Shown here piece after piece: positions 27,101 through 42,100 of a DNA stretch of 64,000 nucleotides (position 1 is the stretch's first letter; every line of letters starts with the position of its first letter). The translations under genes and the position numbers were made by a program. The notes beneath the pieces were generated by a model, which was not told the origin of the DNA, ran no database searches, and was given only the letters and a program-made list of their open reading frames with translations. This DNA comes from Siphonodentalium dalli. Its lineage: Eukaryota > Mollusca > Scaphopoda > Gadilida > Siphonodentaliidae. Where the stretch lies: the NCBI GenBank assembly GCA_032622095.1, contig CP136065.1, forward strand, positions 211,460,151 through 211,524,150, in the 5' to 3' direction.

Positions 27101-30100
27101 ACTGTTAAGTTAGTATTCAGGCAGTATTCCAAGTTGGAATTTCCAACTGGAGGAATGCATCATTCTACTACATCGCCGAAAACCTCAAGCAAATCAACCG
27201 TACCACTCCATAGAAAATATCATCTGAATTACGCTCAATTGTAAATATTTACTTCTCGAATCGGGACGCAACTATCGATAAAGTAACGAAAGCTATTTCG
27301 CCATCGAGAGTCACTGAATTTAATTAATATATAATAATGGCGGTGTGTGTTGTCAGTTTGGATTTAAGATTTGTACAAATAATTACTTTGAGCAAGATTA
27401 TCCTCCATTTCTATTTGATCACCCTACCGGAGTGTTTCACATCACTTTAAAGTTAAAAAGCGTTCCCTTATAGATACATCTTTATACCATTATGATTTTA
27501 CTGAATTGATGCTAAATACTTCTAAAATCTGCCCGCATGAAAGGCATTCAGTAATACATTTTATCACATAATTTGCCCATAAAAGCAGTTTCATAATTAT
27601 CGATAAGAGACACGTTTAATATCAGCGCGTGCGATGACGTCACATCGTTCTTCAAATGACTTGCGATCGCTGCGGTTTTTATCGTTGTTTTCGATGGATA
27701 TTTCGCATTGCTTCGCGTTTATTTGATCATGTGATAAAAAGTATCTCACACTCGTCCTATTTTATACGTAATTTATCAACCTCGTCCACTAAATTCTATT
27801 TGAGCCTCGGCTCAAATCGAATTTAGTGAACTCGGTTGATAAATTCCGTATAAAATAGAAACTCATGTGAGATCCTCTATTTATTCCATGATCCTACCCT
27901 TATTCCATTCAATAAACCCATTCTATAAATTGTGATATGCAACATACATTGCATAACAGGAAATAGTGCCAGGAGTACCAAAATGTTTTATTGTTGTGCA
28001 AACATGACCTTTGACTTCCAGTTTGTCATCTGTTTACGTTCCGTACGCTACATCTCAAAATACTATGGCTTAGAATATCTTTCCAACAAACTTTAATGAC
28101 TGAAGAGTTAGAAAAGTGATTTCATTAAATTTATGCCATTAAATACGTCAAAGAGTCTTTATTTATCTGGGACTATTTCTTTACACAGGCAAACAGCGCA
28201 TAGTTACATGAAACATCATCGCAGCTCTTTAGAAGCTGATGTTAGTTTCACGTCCCATTTTTTATTTAAGTTTGTTCTATCGAGGTTTAGGATCATGTGA
28301 TAAATATAATCTACAACTCATCCCTAGGTTTTAGCAGAATTTACAAACTCGTTCAGTAAATTAAGGCGTGGACCTTGCCAAAGGCTCGGTTCAGACCTAA
28401 TTTACAGGGCTTGTTTAATAAATTCTGCTATAAAATGGGGACTCGTAGATCCTCTATTTATACCATCAATTATAAATTTAAAGTTAGAATCTCAGCAACT
28501 ATCGTTTATCTTTTGAATTAAGACACACTGTGTTCTATCTTACAGTGGACAATGACTCCCACACAGTCAGTTGATATCTCAGGTCAGTAATTACCAGTAT
28601 ACATACTGAAGTATGGTTGTATTATGTAGGTTGTTCATTTGGTATCTATCCATCATTTTTCATTGATACACTTTATTCTGGATGATATATCTGATATTTA
28701 TCATTAAATTTGTGATTACCAACTTAATTTATAGTAAAAAACTACTGGCTGGTTGGTCTAACTATTTTGTTGTGGATGTTTTTTTTAACAGCAAACTTGG
28801 TATATCATTGAATTGACTCCAGACACAGCAATCTCGATTAAAAATTTAACAATTTGATTTATCAAGTTATGATTTTATGAATAAATTATACCTACCTCAT
28901 ATGGCTCAGATTATATCACTTTAACGCTTCACCTCAACTCGCATCGTTCCGTTTCCGGTGTGGCTTTTTTTAATTACCCACTTATGTGACGTCACACCGG
29001 AATACCCCTGCCTACATCAGTTTAAAACTTGGCGTCCGAGAAGCCAAGAAAAACTCATCGTAGGGGAGGAGGGTGGGTTCGCCATATGAGGTAGGTATAA
29101 TTTATTCATAAAATCATAACTTGATAAATCAAATTGTTAAATTTTATTTCATAAATTAACCTACCTCATATGGCTCAGAATATTTCCTGATTCCAGAGCT
29201 TTGTCGTGCTGTGGTATGATGAGGTTTTCCAATCTGGTGGTTATCCTCTGGATGGGTTTTGAGTTCATATCTCATATATATTTTGAAGACCTCCGTCTGT
29301 CTGTTTGTCTGTTTGTTTGTCATTTATACAAATCTATGATTCTCTACCGATCGGGACGAAACTTGGTACGTGTGTGTAGTTTGACCAGGCGGTCGTCGTT
29401 GTCGTATTGGCGAGCCCGTGCGGCGCCCGCTTCGCGCATGCGCAGACGAGATCTCGGAAACGGGTGGAGCTATCGACTTGAAATTTGGTATGTGAATGTA
29501 TCTTGCCCCGGATACGAATTTTATCGGGTCGCCGAGCCCGTGCGACGCCAGCTTCGCGCATGTGCAGACGAGATCTCGGAAACGGGTGGAGCTATCGACT
29601 TGAAATTTGGTATGTGAATGTATCTTGCCCCGGATACGAATTTTATCGGGTCGCCGAGCCCGTGCGACGCCAGCTTCGCGCATGCGCAGACGAGATCTCG
29701 GAAACGGGTGGAGCTATCGACTTGAAATTTGGTATGTGAATGTATCTTGCCCCGGATACGAATTTTATTGGGTCGCCGAGCCCGTGCGACGCCAGCTTCG
29801 CGCATGCGCAGACCAGATCTCGGAAACGGGTGGAGCTATCGACTTGAAATTTGGTTTTTGAATAGCCCGGACAACGTCGGGCTCATCGGCTAGTCTTCTA
29901 TATATTTTGGGACTTCTGTTTGTCTGTCTGTCTGTCTAGTCTACTATATATTTTGGGACTTCTGTTTGTCTGTCTGTCTGTTTGTCTGTTAGCTATGGCC
30001 GGGAAAACTGCCCGACGGATTTTGACGAAATTTGATCCCTAGGGGTTATTTTTTCCAGGGATGGTTTTGGACGGGTCAAATCGTGACCCCCCCCCCCCCC

Positions 30101-33100
30101 GACCTGACCTTGACCTTCATAAAGGTCAATTCAAGGTCAAATCGGGTAAAACGGGACGGATATCGACGAAATTTGGTAACTAGAGGTACTTTTGTCCGGG
30201 GAGTCTTTTGGACGGGTCAAATTGTTACCCCGACCTTACCTTGACCTTCAAAAAGGTCAATTCAAGGTCAAATCGGGTAAAACGGACGGATTTTGACAAA
30301 ATTTGATACCTAGGGTTACTTTTGTCCGGGGGGTGATTTGGACGGGTCAAATCGTGACCCCGACCAGACCTTGACCTTCAAATTGGTCAATTCAAGGTCA
30401 AATCGCGATTTTTGACGGGATTTCGACGAAATTTTATACCTAGGGTTATTTTGGTCCGCGTAGTGTTTTGGACGGGTCAAATCGTGACTCCGACATGACC
30501 TAGACCTTCAAAATGGTCAATTCAATGTCAATTCGCCGAAAAGCAGAGGGGAAACAGCCCGGACGAAGTCGGGTCCACCAGCTAGTGTATATATATTATA
30601 TACAACCCATAGTTATATATACTACTAGAAGGTGACCCGACTTCGTCCGGGCTTTGACCTTGAATTGTCCATTTTGAAGGTCAAGTGGGGTCACGATTTG
30701 ACCAGTCCAAAACACTGCCCGGACAAAAGTACCCGACAAACGTGCTCGTCGAAATCCATCCGGTTTTACCCGATTTGACATTGAATTGATCATTTTGAAG
30801 GTCAAGGTCAGGTCGGGGTCACGATTTGACCCATCCAAAACACTCAGTGGACAAAAGTAACCCTATGTATAAAATTTCGTCGAAATCCCATCAAAATTGG
30901 CGATTTGACCTTGAATTGACCCGATTTCAAGGTCAAGGTCACGTCACACGGGCAAATGAATATGCTTTTGAGACTCCCCATAGGAAAGTACCCCCACATA
31001 CCAAGTTTCATCGAAATCCCGTGATATTCGGGCGTTTGAACTTGAAATGACCCAAGGTCAAGGTCACGTTGCACGGGCAAATTAATAGGCCTATGCCACT
31101 CCCCGGCCGAAAGTTCCACCACATACCAAGTTTCATCGAAATCCCTTGATATTCGGGCGTTTGACCTTGACATTACCCGATGTCAAGGTCACGTCGCACG
31201 GGAAAATTAATAGGCCTATGCCAGTCCCCGGCCGAAAATACCACCACATACCAAGTTTCATCGAAATCGGCTCGGCCGTTTTCGGGTCCATCACGAACAC
31301 ACAGACAGACACACATACAGACAGATCTTCCAAAATATATAATAGATATATAATTATGTACACAGCATTATTGGCTCACATTTGTTAGAATGCATCAAAA
31401 TTGTTTGAAACATGTTCAATGTCTGATGCCTCTAACTGCAGAAAAAAGAAATCTATCCATAATGCGAACTCGCAAGGTTTATAAACATTTACACACTCAT
31501 AATGTCTACAACACTTCAGTTGTAGCAGATTCAACCTCACGTAATTATAACTTTCTGAATGTATTTGGATGCGACAAATCAGCAGCAAAATATTTGTTAA
31601 CGAAACACCTTTGAACAAAGACCACGAAAGGGCCTCAAGAAAGAATAATCATTCTTAATCAGTTACAATCCAGCTTGAAATTGTCTGTCGAGCTCTGTGA
31701 AGTTCACGTTATTGTCAGAAAAATATTATTATTCTCCTGATGACCATTACAGATTTTCTGTAAATAAATGACAATACGTCTGTAAAATGTTCAAGTAATT
31801 GATCATCTAAACTATCTAGGAAAATAGTATACACGTATATATATGGCTCGATCAGTTATAGCTGGGATTACATGGGACAATATTTCCTGTTTTTTTTTTT
31901 TTTTTTTTTGACAAGCCATGTCTGATATGTCTTATACCACTTTGTATTTTAGCCAAGATACATGTATCTAATCTATGGATGAAGATTGAAAATCTTCACA
32001 TCAATGCAAAAATGAGAAAAGCTGTCAGAAGGAATTGTTTAGTATAAATATATTAAAGAGAGAACATGAGTGCTAGTGTCTTGAGAGGATAAATTTTCAT
32101 GCCACTACAATGGCTGAATTAAGACTTATGTGCACACCATAGCCATGTTGTGTACTAGTACCATGTCCTCTCGTCAGATGCTGCCAATAATATTCTAAAT
32201 TTATTTGGTACGCTTCTTTCTTGCCATTTTTAGTGAAAAAGTCATGTAATTCAAATGTATACTAGTCTATGTCTATATGTCACTACATATTTATTTTACA
32301 TATGCATGTGTTTGTATATACATATCTATTCTTGTCAATATCCTGTAAATGTATTTCATATGAGAAATAAAACATATTCAAGAGTTCCAGCTTCGGCCCA
32401 AAACCGTGGCTATTCGGATAAGTTGACATGTAATTATTATTAGTTTGCATCTGTGTCAGAACTTGTAATGCTATGGGAGGAAATGCATAAATATGCAATC
32501 ATGTTCTCCCAGTCCAAGGTCAGAGCCTCTGCTGGGGGACTATCTTGTTGGTGATCCCAACTGGAGTTTTCATGTGAAGTGTCATGTTGATCTACTGGAC
32601 CACTAGGTAGACCACAGTCAGACCGTATTAATATCTTGTGACCCGTTAGTACTGAGCCAATATATATATTTGTTTATGTTTTTGTCTTATTTTCAAATTG
32701 TTTACATGTATGCAATTTTTTGGTTTTCTCCATGAACCATAGACCCAGAGAATGTAGATTGTTGAAATGTGCACCATAATCTGACTGGCTTGCATATCAA
32801 TAACACCTTATAAATCATCTTAGGGAACAGAGGACAAAATATGCGGCATTTCTCGGTCTTGTCTCGCTGAATGTAGACACAATTCCTACCATGCTTTATA
32901 GAACTGGCATGAAATGTCTTATGTATGAACAATTGAGACTCATTATTTACTACCATTGTTCTAGTAAAGGGAAAATAATCATTAGCCTTTATAGAGAATT
33001 GTCTTCGTGTAAGGCACCAAACTGTCTATTGTTGGAATATCCTGCAATGCCGTAGGCCTACTATAGTTAGAGTTCAGATTCACCTTGATGTTATTGTAAA

Positions 33101-36100
33101 AGGCATTTCATTAATTCATCAGTTGGAACTGCTATGCATGCCTATTACTGGCCGAAATTGGGTTGTCAATATAAGCTATTGCTCCATGCAAGTCATCGGG
33201 AGATTTTAAATTTCCAATCCATGATGAAAACATAGATTTGTTTAATGTTTGAATCAAAATATTTATATCACATGATAACAATTGTGTGCAAGACTGGTTC
33301 ACTATAACTTATAAGCCATCACCCACGTAAACGCATAGTCCTAGACATCACCTCATGTGTTTTGGGGAAAATGGTACAGCTGATACTGTACAGATAAACT
33401 GGAATTTATCTCTTAACACATGTCTGCCATTCCAAAAATGGCAACTGTTAAATATTCGATGTCATGGACACAATAATTAACTCCCTGAACTATATATAAT
33501 GTACATAATTCAATACGAACGAAAATATTCGTTATCTGCATATATGTCAAGTTCTTATAGCAAAACGAAACCGAAAAAATAGCTGTTTTCGTTTTCCCAA
33601 AATTGGAATGGGAGACGAAACGAAAGTTTCATTTCCGTCGGGGAACGTCTATTATTGTTCCGCAGTTGGCCTATCGATGATTGGCTGTTGTCAACATATA
33701 GCTCATTAGACGAATGACTCTCATATTTCATATTTGCTTTTTAAAACGATGTGTTAAAAAGTTGAAATGGGAGACAAAGCGGCAGCGATATGTTTCGTTC
33801 CTGCTCTTGGATACGATTTAGAGTCGGTCATTGACAATGTCCGCGCATTTATATTGCGCCTTGTAAACAGTTACAGCTCACTGGGATTGTGTCTTGTAAG
33901 TACACACGTTCTGATAACGATGTACCGGTACCAATATATTTCATTGTCCTTAGGGTGATGCCCGGTCTTGCTAATGATACCCCTATTGCTTTTGCACTAA
34001 CAGGAATCTGAATTGCCGGCACTAAGTCAGGTCCGAAGACGTCACCGAGGATTGGTTACGGCCAATGGTAACATTGATATTCGGATAATGCAGACATGCA
34101 AGTGTCTGTTAAGGTCAATAATTACTAACATCTCACTAAAACTATGGCGAAATGCAGCCCCCCCCCCCAATGGTAACATTGATATTCGGATAATGCAGAC
34201 ATGCAAGTGTCTGTTAAGGTCAATAATTACTAACATCTCACTAAAACTATGGCGAAATGCAGCCCCCCCCCCCCCGAATTAGTCATGATATTGTGTCGAT
34301 AGAGAAGGTATATCTCTAATGTGAGTTTTCCGTGTATCTTGGTCTACTACAAATAACCCTGCCTCGAGCGATCACGATTAAGAGTTTTCGTCATAGATCT
34401 AAGTAAGCAGCGTATAGGTACATGCTCCGTAGCTAGCTCATAGATACTGGTCATATACTGCTGTCTAGCAACAAATATCGCAGACTTTTATACGGCTGTG
34501 AATGTATATTTGAACCTTGAAGTTGAAAAACGTCATTTTTTTATACTATAATATAGTTGCCCAATAATCAAAACTGGCCTTCATCAGCGAAGATACACTG
34601 AGTGTATATTTTCTTATGTTTCTCTCGGTAAGTGTAATTGCTTCGAATCATGTTATTGGCAATTCACTTTGAAGAACATTATCTCAGCTAATAAAGGAAT
34701 ATTTAAGAACTCTTCTGCGTCCTTTGACACAGGAAAAGACAGCTGGTAAAAATATAAAACTGTGGGACCAGTTCGCTCAAAACGTACATGTAAGTAGCGA
34801 CTGACTGTCCTCAGTAATGATAAGCCAAGATTAGCTATATATCTCTATAGGCATATATGTTCGTAATTCAGTTCAGTTCCGAACCAAATATAAACAAGTG
34901 ACGTCATGCGCTGAGAGCTGCGCGCCTGATGCTTTTCTGTGTTGAATATTTCTATATATCTACATAGAAGCACACGTAATTTCAATATCAAATTCTCTCA
35001 TATTATATTTATGAGGAATATATAGATTGATTGTATAGTATCGCTCTTCTTTTCGCTGTGATAGAGCGTTCTGATACGAAATCAGCAGCTGATACAGATT
35101 TTGTTGGAGTTTGAATACGAATAGTCATTGTATTGTTTCGTTCTTCTCCGGCCTTTTCGTCAGTACACGTATCAAAATCTCTCTGTCAGAGTTTTCAGGG
35201 ATACTATTGCATCATTCTCGCTGAGACTCGCTCTAATGCCGGCTTTTCGCCACGATTTGAGCGTTCTGATTCTACATCAGACACAATTACCGTCAGAGTG
35301 TAAACTCGACGAAGTCCTATATGTCTTGGCCCAGAGGCACTATATAACAAAGTGGACTGTCCCATTTCTCTGTTAAGAGATTTCAAGGGAATGATTCTGC
35401 TGAGCTGACAGCCCGATAAAGAGTCCGTGTCTAGTCTATACAGTACTGGCACTAGCACTCAGGACTTTCTGTTCCTTTATCTTCATCTTGAATCTTGATC
35501 TACGAGGTGCTTGAGCCAAATTAGGCTATACTGCACCGCGAATTTTCCACCATTTTTCCCGCGGACAAAGACAAAAAACTCTTGTCAAATTAGGCCATAT
35601 TCTGGCCAAAATACGAGGCATACACATACTGCATAATCCTCATATAAAGTGTCGTTCACTAAGCCAGAGGCTTATAATGTGAACAGAGTCCGTCATAATA
35701 TAGACGAACGATTAGAAACGATGTTGCTTCGAGGATGCAAAGTCAATAAACTGATGTAGGCAGGGGTATTCCGGTGTGACGCCACATAAGTGGGTAATTA
35801 AAAAAACCCACACCGGAAACGGAACGATGCGAGTTGAGGCGAAGCGTTAAAGTGATATAATCTGAGCCATATGAGGTAGGTTAATTTATTAAATAAAATT
35901 AAAATTAATGTAATGCTGTTTTATGAATTTAAGAAATGCTTGTGTATTTCATAACTAAAATTATTTCTATTCTCAAAATTTTAATAATCATGTTAGTTCT
36001 ATTTCATGTACTTTCAGCTATTGGAATGATTTGTAATGCTATACAGAATGAACCTGTGGTCAATTGGTACACACACCACCCATGTCTACTAAGGCTAGCC

Positions 36101-39100
36101 TTCTTCTCCAAAGCTCTACTTAACACTGTTGGAATGGCAATAGTAAGTTAGCATATGACTGAGATTTATATTTGGAAGTGAGGGTAAAATTTGAAGCAGA
36201 AAGTACACTCCTGATCTAAAGGTAAGTTCGAGAAGCCACAATTCTCATCCTATAATCTTTCTGCATGAAAATTTGTGTTGCTTTTGAAGAAAATTGAAGC
36301 ATACTTTTTGCCGTATTTAAATTAATAACACCACACTGTTCTGTGTCTGTTGTCTAAGTCTGCCATATTAAAATGATATTGAATAAATGACGCCAATGAC
36401 AAAATAAACAATGTGCATGTTTAGCATTTGTTTTACGTCAGATTTTGTGATAGTTTTGGGTCTAGCATGTTGTTTTAATATAGGAAAGTACTGGTCAACA
36501 TACATACCCTTTCAAAAAAATATCTTGGCCTCTTACTTTCAGTTTGAGGAATGGCTTAGCAGAAACAAAGAAGAGCAAACAGATGACGATGATTCAAAGC
36601 TGGATGTTTATGATGAGTTCCTGAACAATCTTCCATTCATGGAATGTGTTACAGTGAGTTATAATATTAATAGTCTTAGTGTCTATACATCATTTATATA
36701 TTTACCTTGTGGTCATGATTACAGCGCTATCATCAATTCTCTAAGAAGGATACAATTAAAGCTTCAATGGTTGTGTGTGCACAATTAACCAGGGTTTCTC
36801 CCGTAGGGGTTAAAATGTAGGATCCGACCATGGTCTGGCCCTCGTATGCAAATTTTGAAATTCCATGCTCAAAAACCCTGTTTCCTTGCACCAGAGAATA
36901 ATTCTGGGTGGTTGTATTGGGCTATAAAAATACCACCGTAATTTGAAAATCACACCCAATTATATTTGTTATTTTCATAAATAATAAGAATTTTCACTGA
37001 CTTTACCATCTATGAACAAAAGACATCGCTGGTCACCAATATAGATGTCATGATAATATCAGATCAATCTGATCCTGAACGCGGAATTACTATTTATGAA
37101 ATTGTCAATGGGACTATATATAAAAGTTAATATTCATGACACATGATTGTACATTCCCATTTAAATTCATAATTTTCCGACAGAAATATTTGGATGGATT
37201 AACAGATGAATTTGTTTCGGACGAAATTTAACGGTATAACCCTTTGATTTGTTGCAGTTTAAGGCATCGGTGACTGGTGGAAACCAGATACAACCGGACC
37301 TATACAAACAATTATTTTTATAATGAGAAAGTTATATTTTATTCATTATTTGGGTCCGGTTGTCACTGGGGCGGGTTATCCAAATCCCCTGGATTTCAGT
37401 TCGGTTATTTGCTCACTAATGGTCCTTATGGTAACAACACATTTTTTTTCTTGGAACTCTGCGCCATTATTGGCAATATTCAGCAGAAAAAAACCTACAT
37501 GCACAAGTAGTCCTGCATTTATTATTATTTCCAGAATTTCCAGAGCCATCAATTTGACAAGGTTAGAGAAAGCTCAAGATTAATTTTGGGGGAGTGTATT
37601 CATAAGGTATGACATATCTGATTTGTATTCATAAGGTATAAAGTGGTTTAATAAGGAATGATACCCTATTGATAGCAATGGGCCAAACGTTTCTCAACTA
37701 TGTCCCTTCAGACAGCTTACTATCATAATTGTTGAAATACTTTATTGAACTGACTTTAACCTGAAATTATTATTTTATGACAATCTGAGTATTTAAGTAG
37801 TGTAGCATTCACACAAGTATGTTGCATACATTGCATTGAAATTGAATTACAGACAATAACACCATATGCCTTCAGACGGCTGCCTTGCATCCATTATTTT
37901 CTATGCATTAATCCACACAACGGAAAGATTCTATTTTCAACGCAACATAACGCATAAACCTTATATGGCATGCGCAGGCCCGAAGCTGGTGGGGGTGCAG
38001 CGGGGGGCGAACCGCCCCCCTGTGAACGTTTCTGTCGGAAATGTTCTCATGCCGTCGGAAAATAAATGCTAACCCATGATGACTAGATTTAATGGTAGAG
38101 AGAGAGAGCTTAATTCCGACACGCCATATCAAATTTCCGACCATTTATCACCTTGTTCTTGGACTTAACATTAAGTTTCTTATTATCAAAGAACCCATTA
38201 ATCAATGCGGACAGCAGGGAGTCTCCCAACGTTGAGGCTGCTATTCATTCTAAAAACCAGTTAACTTTATGACCTGTTGGCTCTGTGGACTTTTGCTTTA
38301 TCTGATAAACCACAATATAGATCTTTATTGTTTGACAACTTAGCAGCGTGGTGCCCATTAAATAGCTACAAAGTGCCAGGATTGTTTCCACATCCAAATG
38401 TTTTTGATTCTTGGTGTGATATGCCTTGACTCCCTATATAATAATCTGTACATTCAAATCAGTTAATGTGACAGCTTACATGTATATTCCAATTGATGTT
38501 ATTACGCATAAGAGATCAGACAATAAACACCATACTGCCAGATTACTTCCCTTATGGGAATATATTGGATTAACATAACATTTCCTTCATTCTCTGTGAG
38601 GGTTATAATCGGATTTACCGTATTGTGTGTGATACAAACTGTTCTTTATATGTGACACGTGCCTTGCAACTGGACAAAATGATAAAGACCAAAGGTGAGC
38701 TAAAATTAACTTAATTAAATTAACTAATTGGATATTATTTAGATGCTATACATCCATTCATCGGTGTTAAACCGGGGAGTATTAATGCATGTTTCATTCT
38801 TTTTTCCCAGTATGTGTAACATAATATTTTTGAATGCCAAACTGCACCAGAATGTACAATTTCAATTATGAAAATTCAAAAATTTTCAACTTTGGGAGGG
38901 GGGACACCCCCCTTCCATACCATCCCCCCTGCTCGGCGCAGAGCGCCGAGATATCCGCGCAGGCTCGGATGTTGTCGGAAATTTTACATCTTCGCCCCCT
39001 CGTATCACTTCAAAATGAGTCGTCTGGCTTCGGGCCTGGGCATGCGTCATGACATTTCGTCTTTTCAAATGATAAAAGACAGCAGCTGTCTTCCAAGCGA

Positions 39101-42100
39101 AGGAAAATAGACTTGTATTTATGAAAGTTATTTGATAGGTTGGATATTATCGTACTATTAATTCATTACAGATAGATAGATTTGCAGTATTGCATTCATT
39201 CCAATTTCAAACTTATTAGCTTCCAATTGGAAGCTCTCCGTTATAACGCAACGTACACACTTGTGTGAACGGCTTAATGCAGACAACGGATCGTATTACG
39301 CAACGTATGGACCAACTCAATGGAATTGTCTGAAAAGTCCTTAGGTCTGAAGTTGCTTTTACATTTTATCATATAACCATCATTATTTTCACTTTTTCAT
39401 TTCAATGGCAACCGACATTATCATAAAGAAATTATGTACCGATATATATCTTTCATTATTGCAGCTAGTTTCTCTTGATGGTCAGGAAAATTACCTTGGT
39501 TTTTATAAGGATTTGATTACCGACAATCTGCAAAGGCTGTTTCTAAATGACACTCCTCCACAAGGTACCTTGTTGCTATCTGTATACTGTGTAGCATATT
39601 ATTCTGAGTAAATTTGTGACTGATTACACTTTTGCCTTGTCCCAATATTTTCATATCTATTAGACCAAAATGTCTATATAAAATCGAAGTATTTTGTTTA
39701 AGATCAGTTTATGCAAATTCATAGTGGGAAGATGGTTTATTTTAATTATGTGTAATTATTTCATATGTGTACATTGAAAATTTACCATACAACAGGGGTG
39801 GTGCCAGGATTTCATTACCGGGTTATAGCAGATCTCCATGATGGGGGGTCTAACCTTCCCCGATGGGGAGGGGGGCTGTAGCCCTCCCCTGGTTCCACCC
39901 CTGCCATGCAACTATAATAGGGTAACATAAAATGTTGAACAAGATCACTGAAATTATAGCTTTTGATAAGTATGTGAATCTTCAAAGTGGATCTCCAACT
40001 AAAATCAAAATTATTCACTTTTGAGTGAGAGTCCTATGCATTTATTTGTACATGTATACATTATTACAGGTTTTCAGGTATCAAATCTCCTAGGAGCTTG
40101 TACATCCATTAATACATTATCACCATCAGCACTATCAACCAAAGATATCCAAGTATCATACCATGGTCAGTATTATGATTGATAAATGAACCCATCAGGC
40201 ATGGGGGTATGTTCCAGCAGAGGACATGTCGTATAAAGCTTACTGCATGGTTAATTGTCACTGTTAATTTGCGCTCCAAAATACACCTTATAATATTCGC
40301 TTTTGAATTTTTCCCGATATCGAAATAGCTTTCTATGAGTATTATATATTTCCCAAAAAGATGCATTGAAGTCATAAAAAATGCAACTTCGGACACGATG
40401 TTTGAGTTCAGATCAAATATTGAGACATTTGTATTCATTTCAATTCCGGAATCAGAAACGGAGTAACACATGACTTCTGGTAAAGGTATATTGCATTATC
40501 TTAACATGAAACAATTAAAAAACATCACGCACCGCTTTCTCTTTGTTTTAGTCACCAACATTATGTGGTATCATAAATATTTCAGAGCCGAGACAGCTGT
40601 AGATGATCTTCCCATGATCTATATGAGCTATTTTTACTCGAAAGCTGATTAAAAAATTTAAACCCACACTAACGAAATGATCTAAAATTATCGGAAAATT
40701 GTAAGAAACAATTTTAAAACACATATTTTCAGATCTATATCAACAAATTTCTTCAGAAATCTTTCGCGTAGATATGTTTTGAGATACCTCTTACCAAATT
40801 ATATATACATAACTAGCCGATGAGCCCGACCAAATACCAAATTTCAAGTCGATAGCTCCACCCGTTTCCGAGATCTCGTCTGCGCATGCGCGAAGCGGGC
40901 GCCGCACAGGCTCGCCAATACGACAACGTCCACCGCCTGGTCAAACTACACACACGTACCAAGTTTCGTTCCAATCGGTCGAGAATCGTAGATTTGTATA
41001 AATGACATACAGACAGACATACAGACAGACAAACAAACAGAGGTCTTCAAAATATATATGAGATTTTGGGGTTTGAATGAGCCATGTCTGTTTATTTGAT
41101 ACAAACTCACAAAATGATAGCTAAAGTAGAAACCTAAGATTTATAATGGAGACACATTTAAACAATTAGTCTCAATGTTGAATAGTTTTTGAAAACATAC
41201 TCAGAGCTAATTTCCACTCCCACAAGTTTCTACTAAATATTTCAAACAAACAAATTCTCAGATAGTAAAATGCAATTATTGTTATTTCATTGACACCATC
41301 CATTTCTATTTTTCAGTGATGAAACTCATGTCAGCTGAAACAGATTTGGAAGCGGATGTTGTTACTGGTTCTTTAAATTACTTAAATAGTATTTATGTTG
41401 GACAGCCACATCAGAGTAAAGGTAAAAGAACAATGCTTTTAGTCAGGGTTCACGCTGTCATAGGCCATATTGGTGAATGGCCATTTTTTTCCCAAGTTTT
41501 TTTTACCCCCAAAATCAGAAATCTAATTCAAAAACACAAATTGATTTTGTAACCAGAGTGACATGAGAATCAGATATATGGTATGATAATTGATTATTAG
41601 ATTTCAATTGTTTAATTCTGTTATTTTTCACCACCTGGAGTATTTGGCAGCCTGGCAAAAATTCAGCTGACTTCTAGTACAGACATGAGTGGACGCCATT
41701 ACTAGAGGTCACTGCTCGATATACAATCAGCGTGTTGGGGGAGATTGCAAATTAATTCAGAATGAAAAGTATCACCATCAACAACAATACTGTTTGTTGT
41801 GGTAGATGACTTGCGGATACATACATAATACTTATTTACTAATTGGTACCCATCTTTTATTCATGCAAATAGATATGTTATATGGCGCCCTGAGGGTTAT
41901 AGATGAGAATACTGTGTTCAAATTTGTGATAACACACAATTGGGAATTCCAATTAGAACTAAGAGTCACCATTTTTGGAAATTGTAAACCATACCCACTC
42001 ATTCTCCAAACTGCCAAGAAAACCCTATATTTTAGGACTTTTTTGGCAAATATGGTATCATGATTGGTATTGTGGTGAGTAATTATTGGTAATAAACTAA

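Larger units (their letters stand above)
27052..28545 (+). other. Intron holding two palindromic elements
   Basis: Apart from the foldback elements at 27725-27894 and 28289-28468 (described separately) I see no coding signal. The 3' end has a pyrimidine-rich stretch GTTCTATCTTACAG before the small exon at 28546. Confidence 0.55.

Noticed and set aside
29201-29861. Several overlapping open frames on both strands with repeated MVCECILPRIRILSGRR-type peptides
   Set aside because: They arise from the 122-bp tandem unit of Helitron H1 (a period not divisible by 3 keeps frames shifting); no start context, splice signals or family match.
36783-36895. CAGGGTTTCTCCC...AAACCCTG as another hAT MITE
   Set aside because: The flanking 8-mers do not match, so there is no target duplication.
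41446-41560. Solo CAGGGTTCACGCTG resembling the hAT terminus at 1546
   Set aside because: No partner terminus or duplication nearby; could be a decayed end but not supportable.
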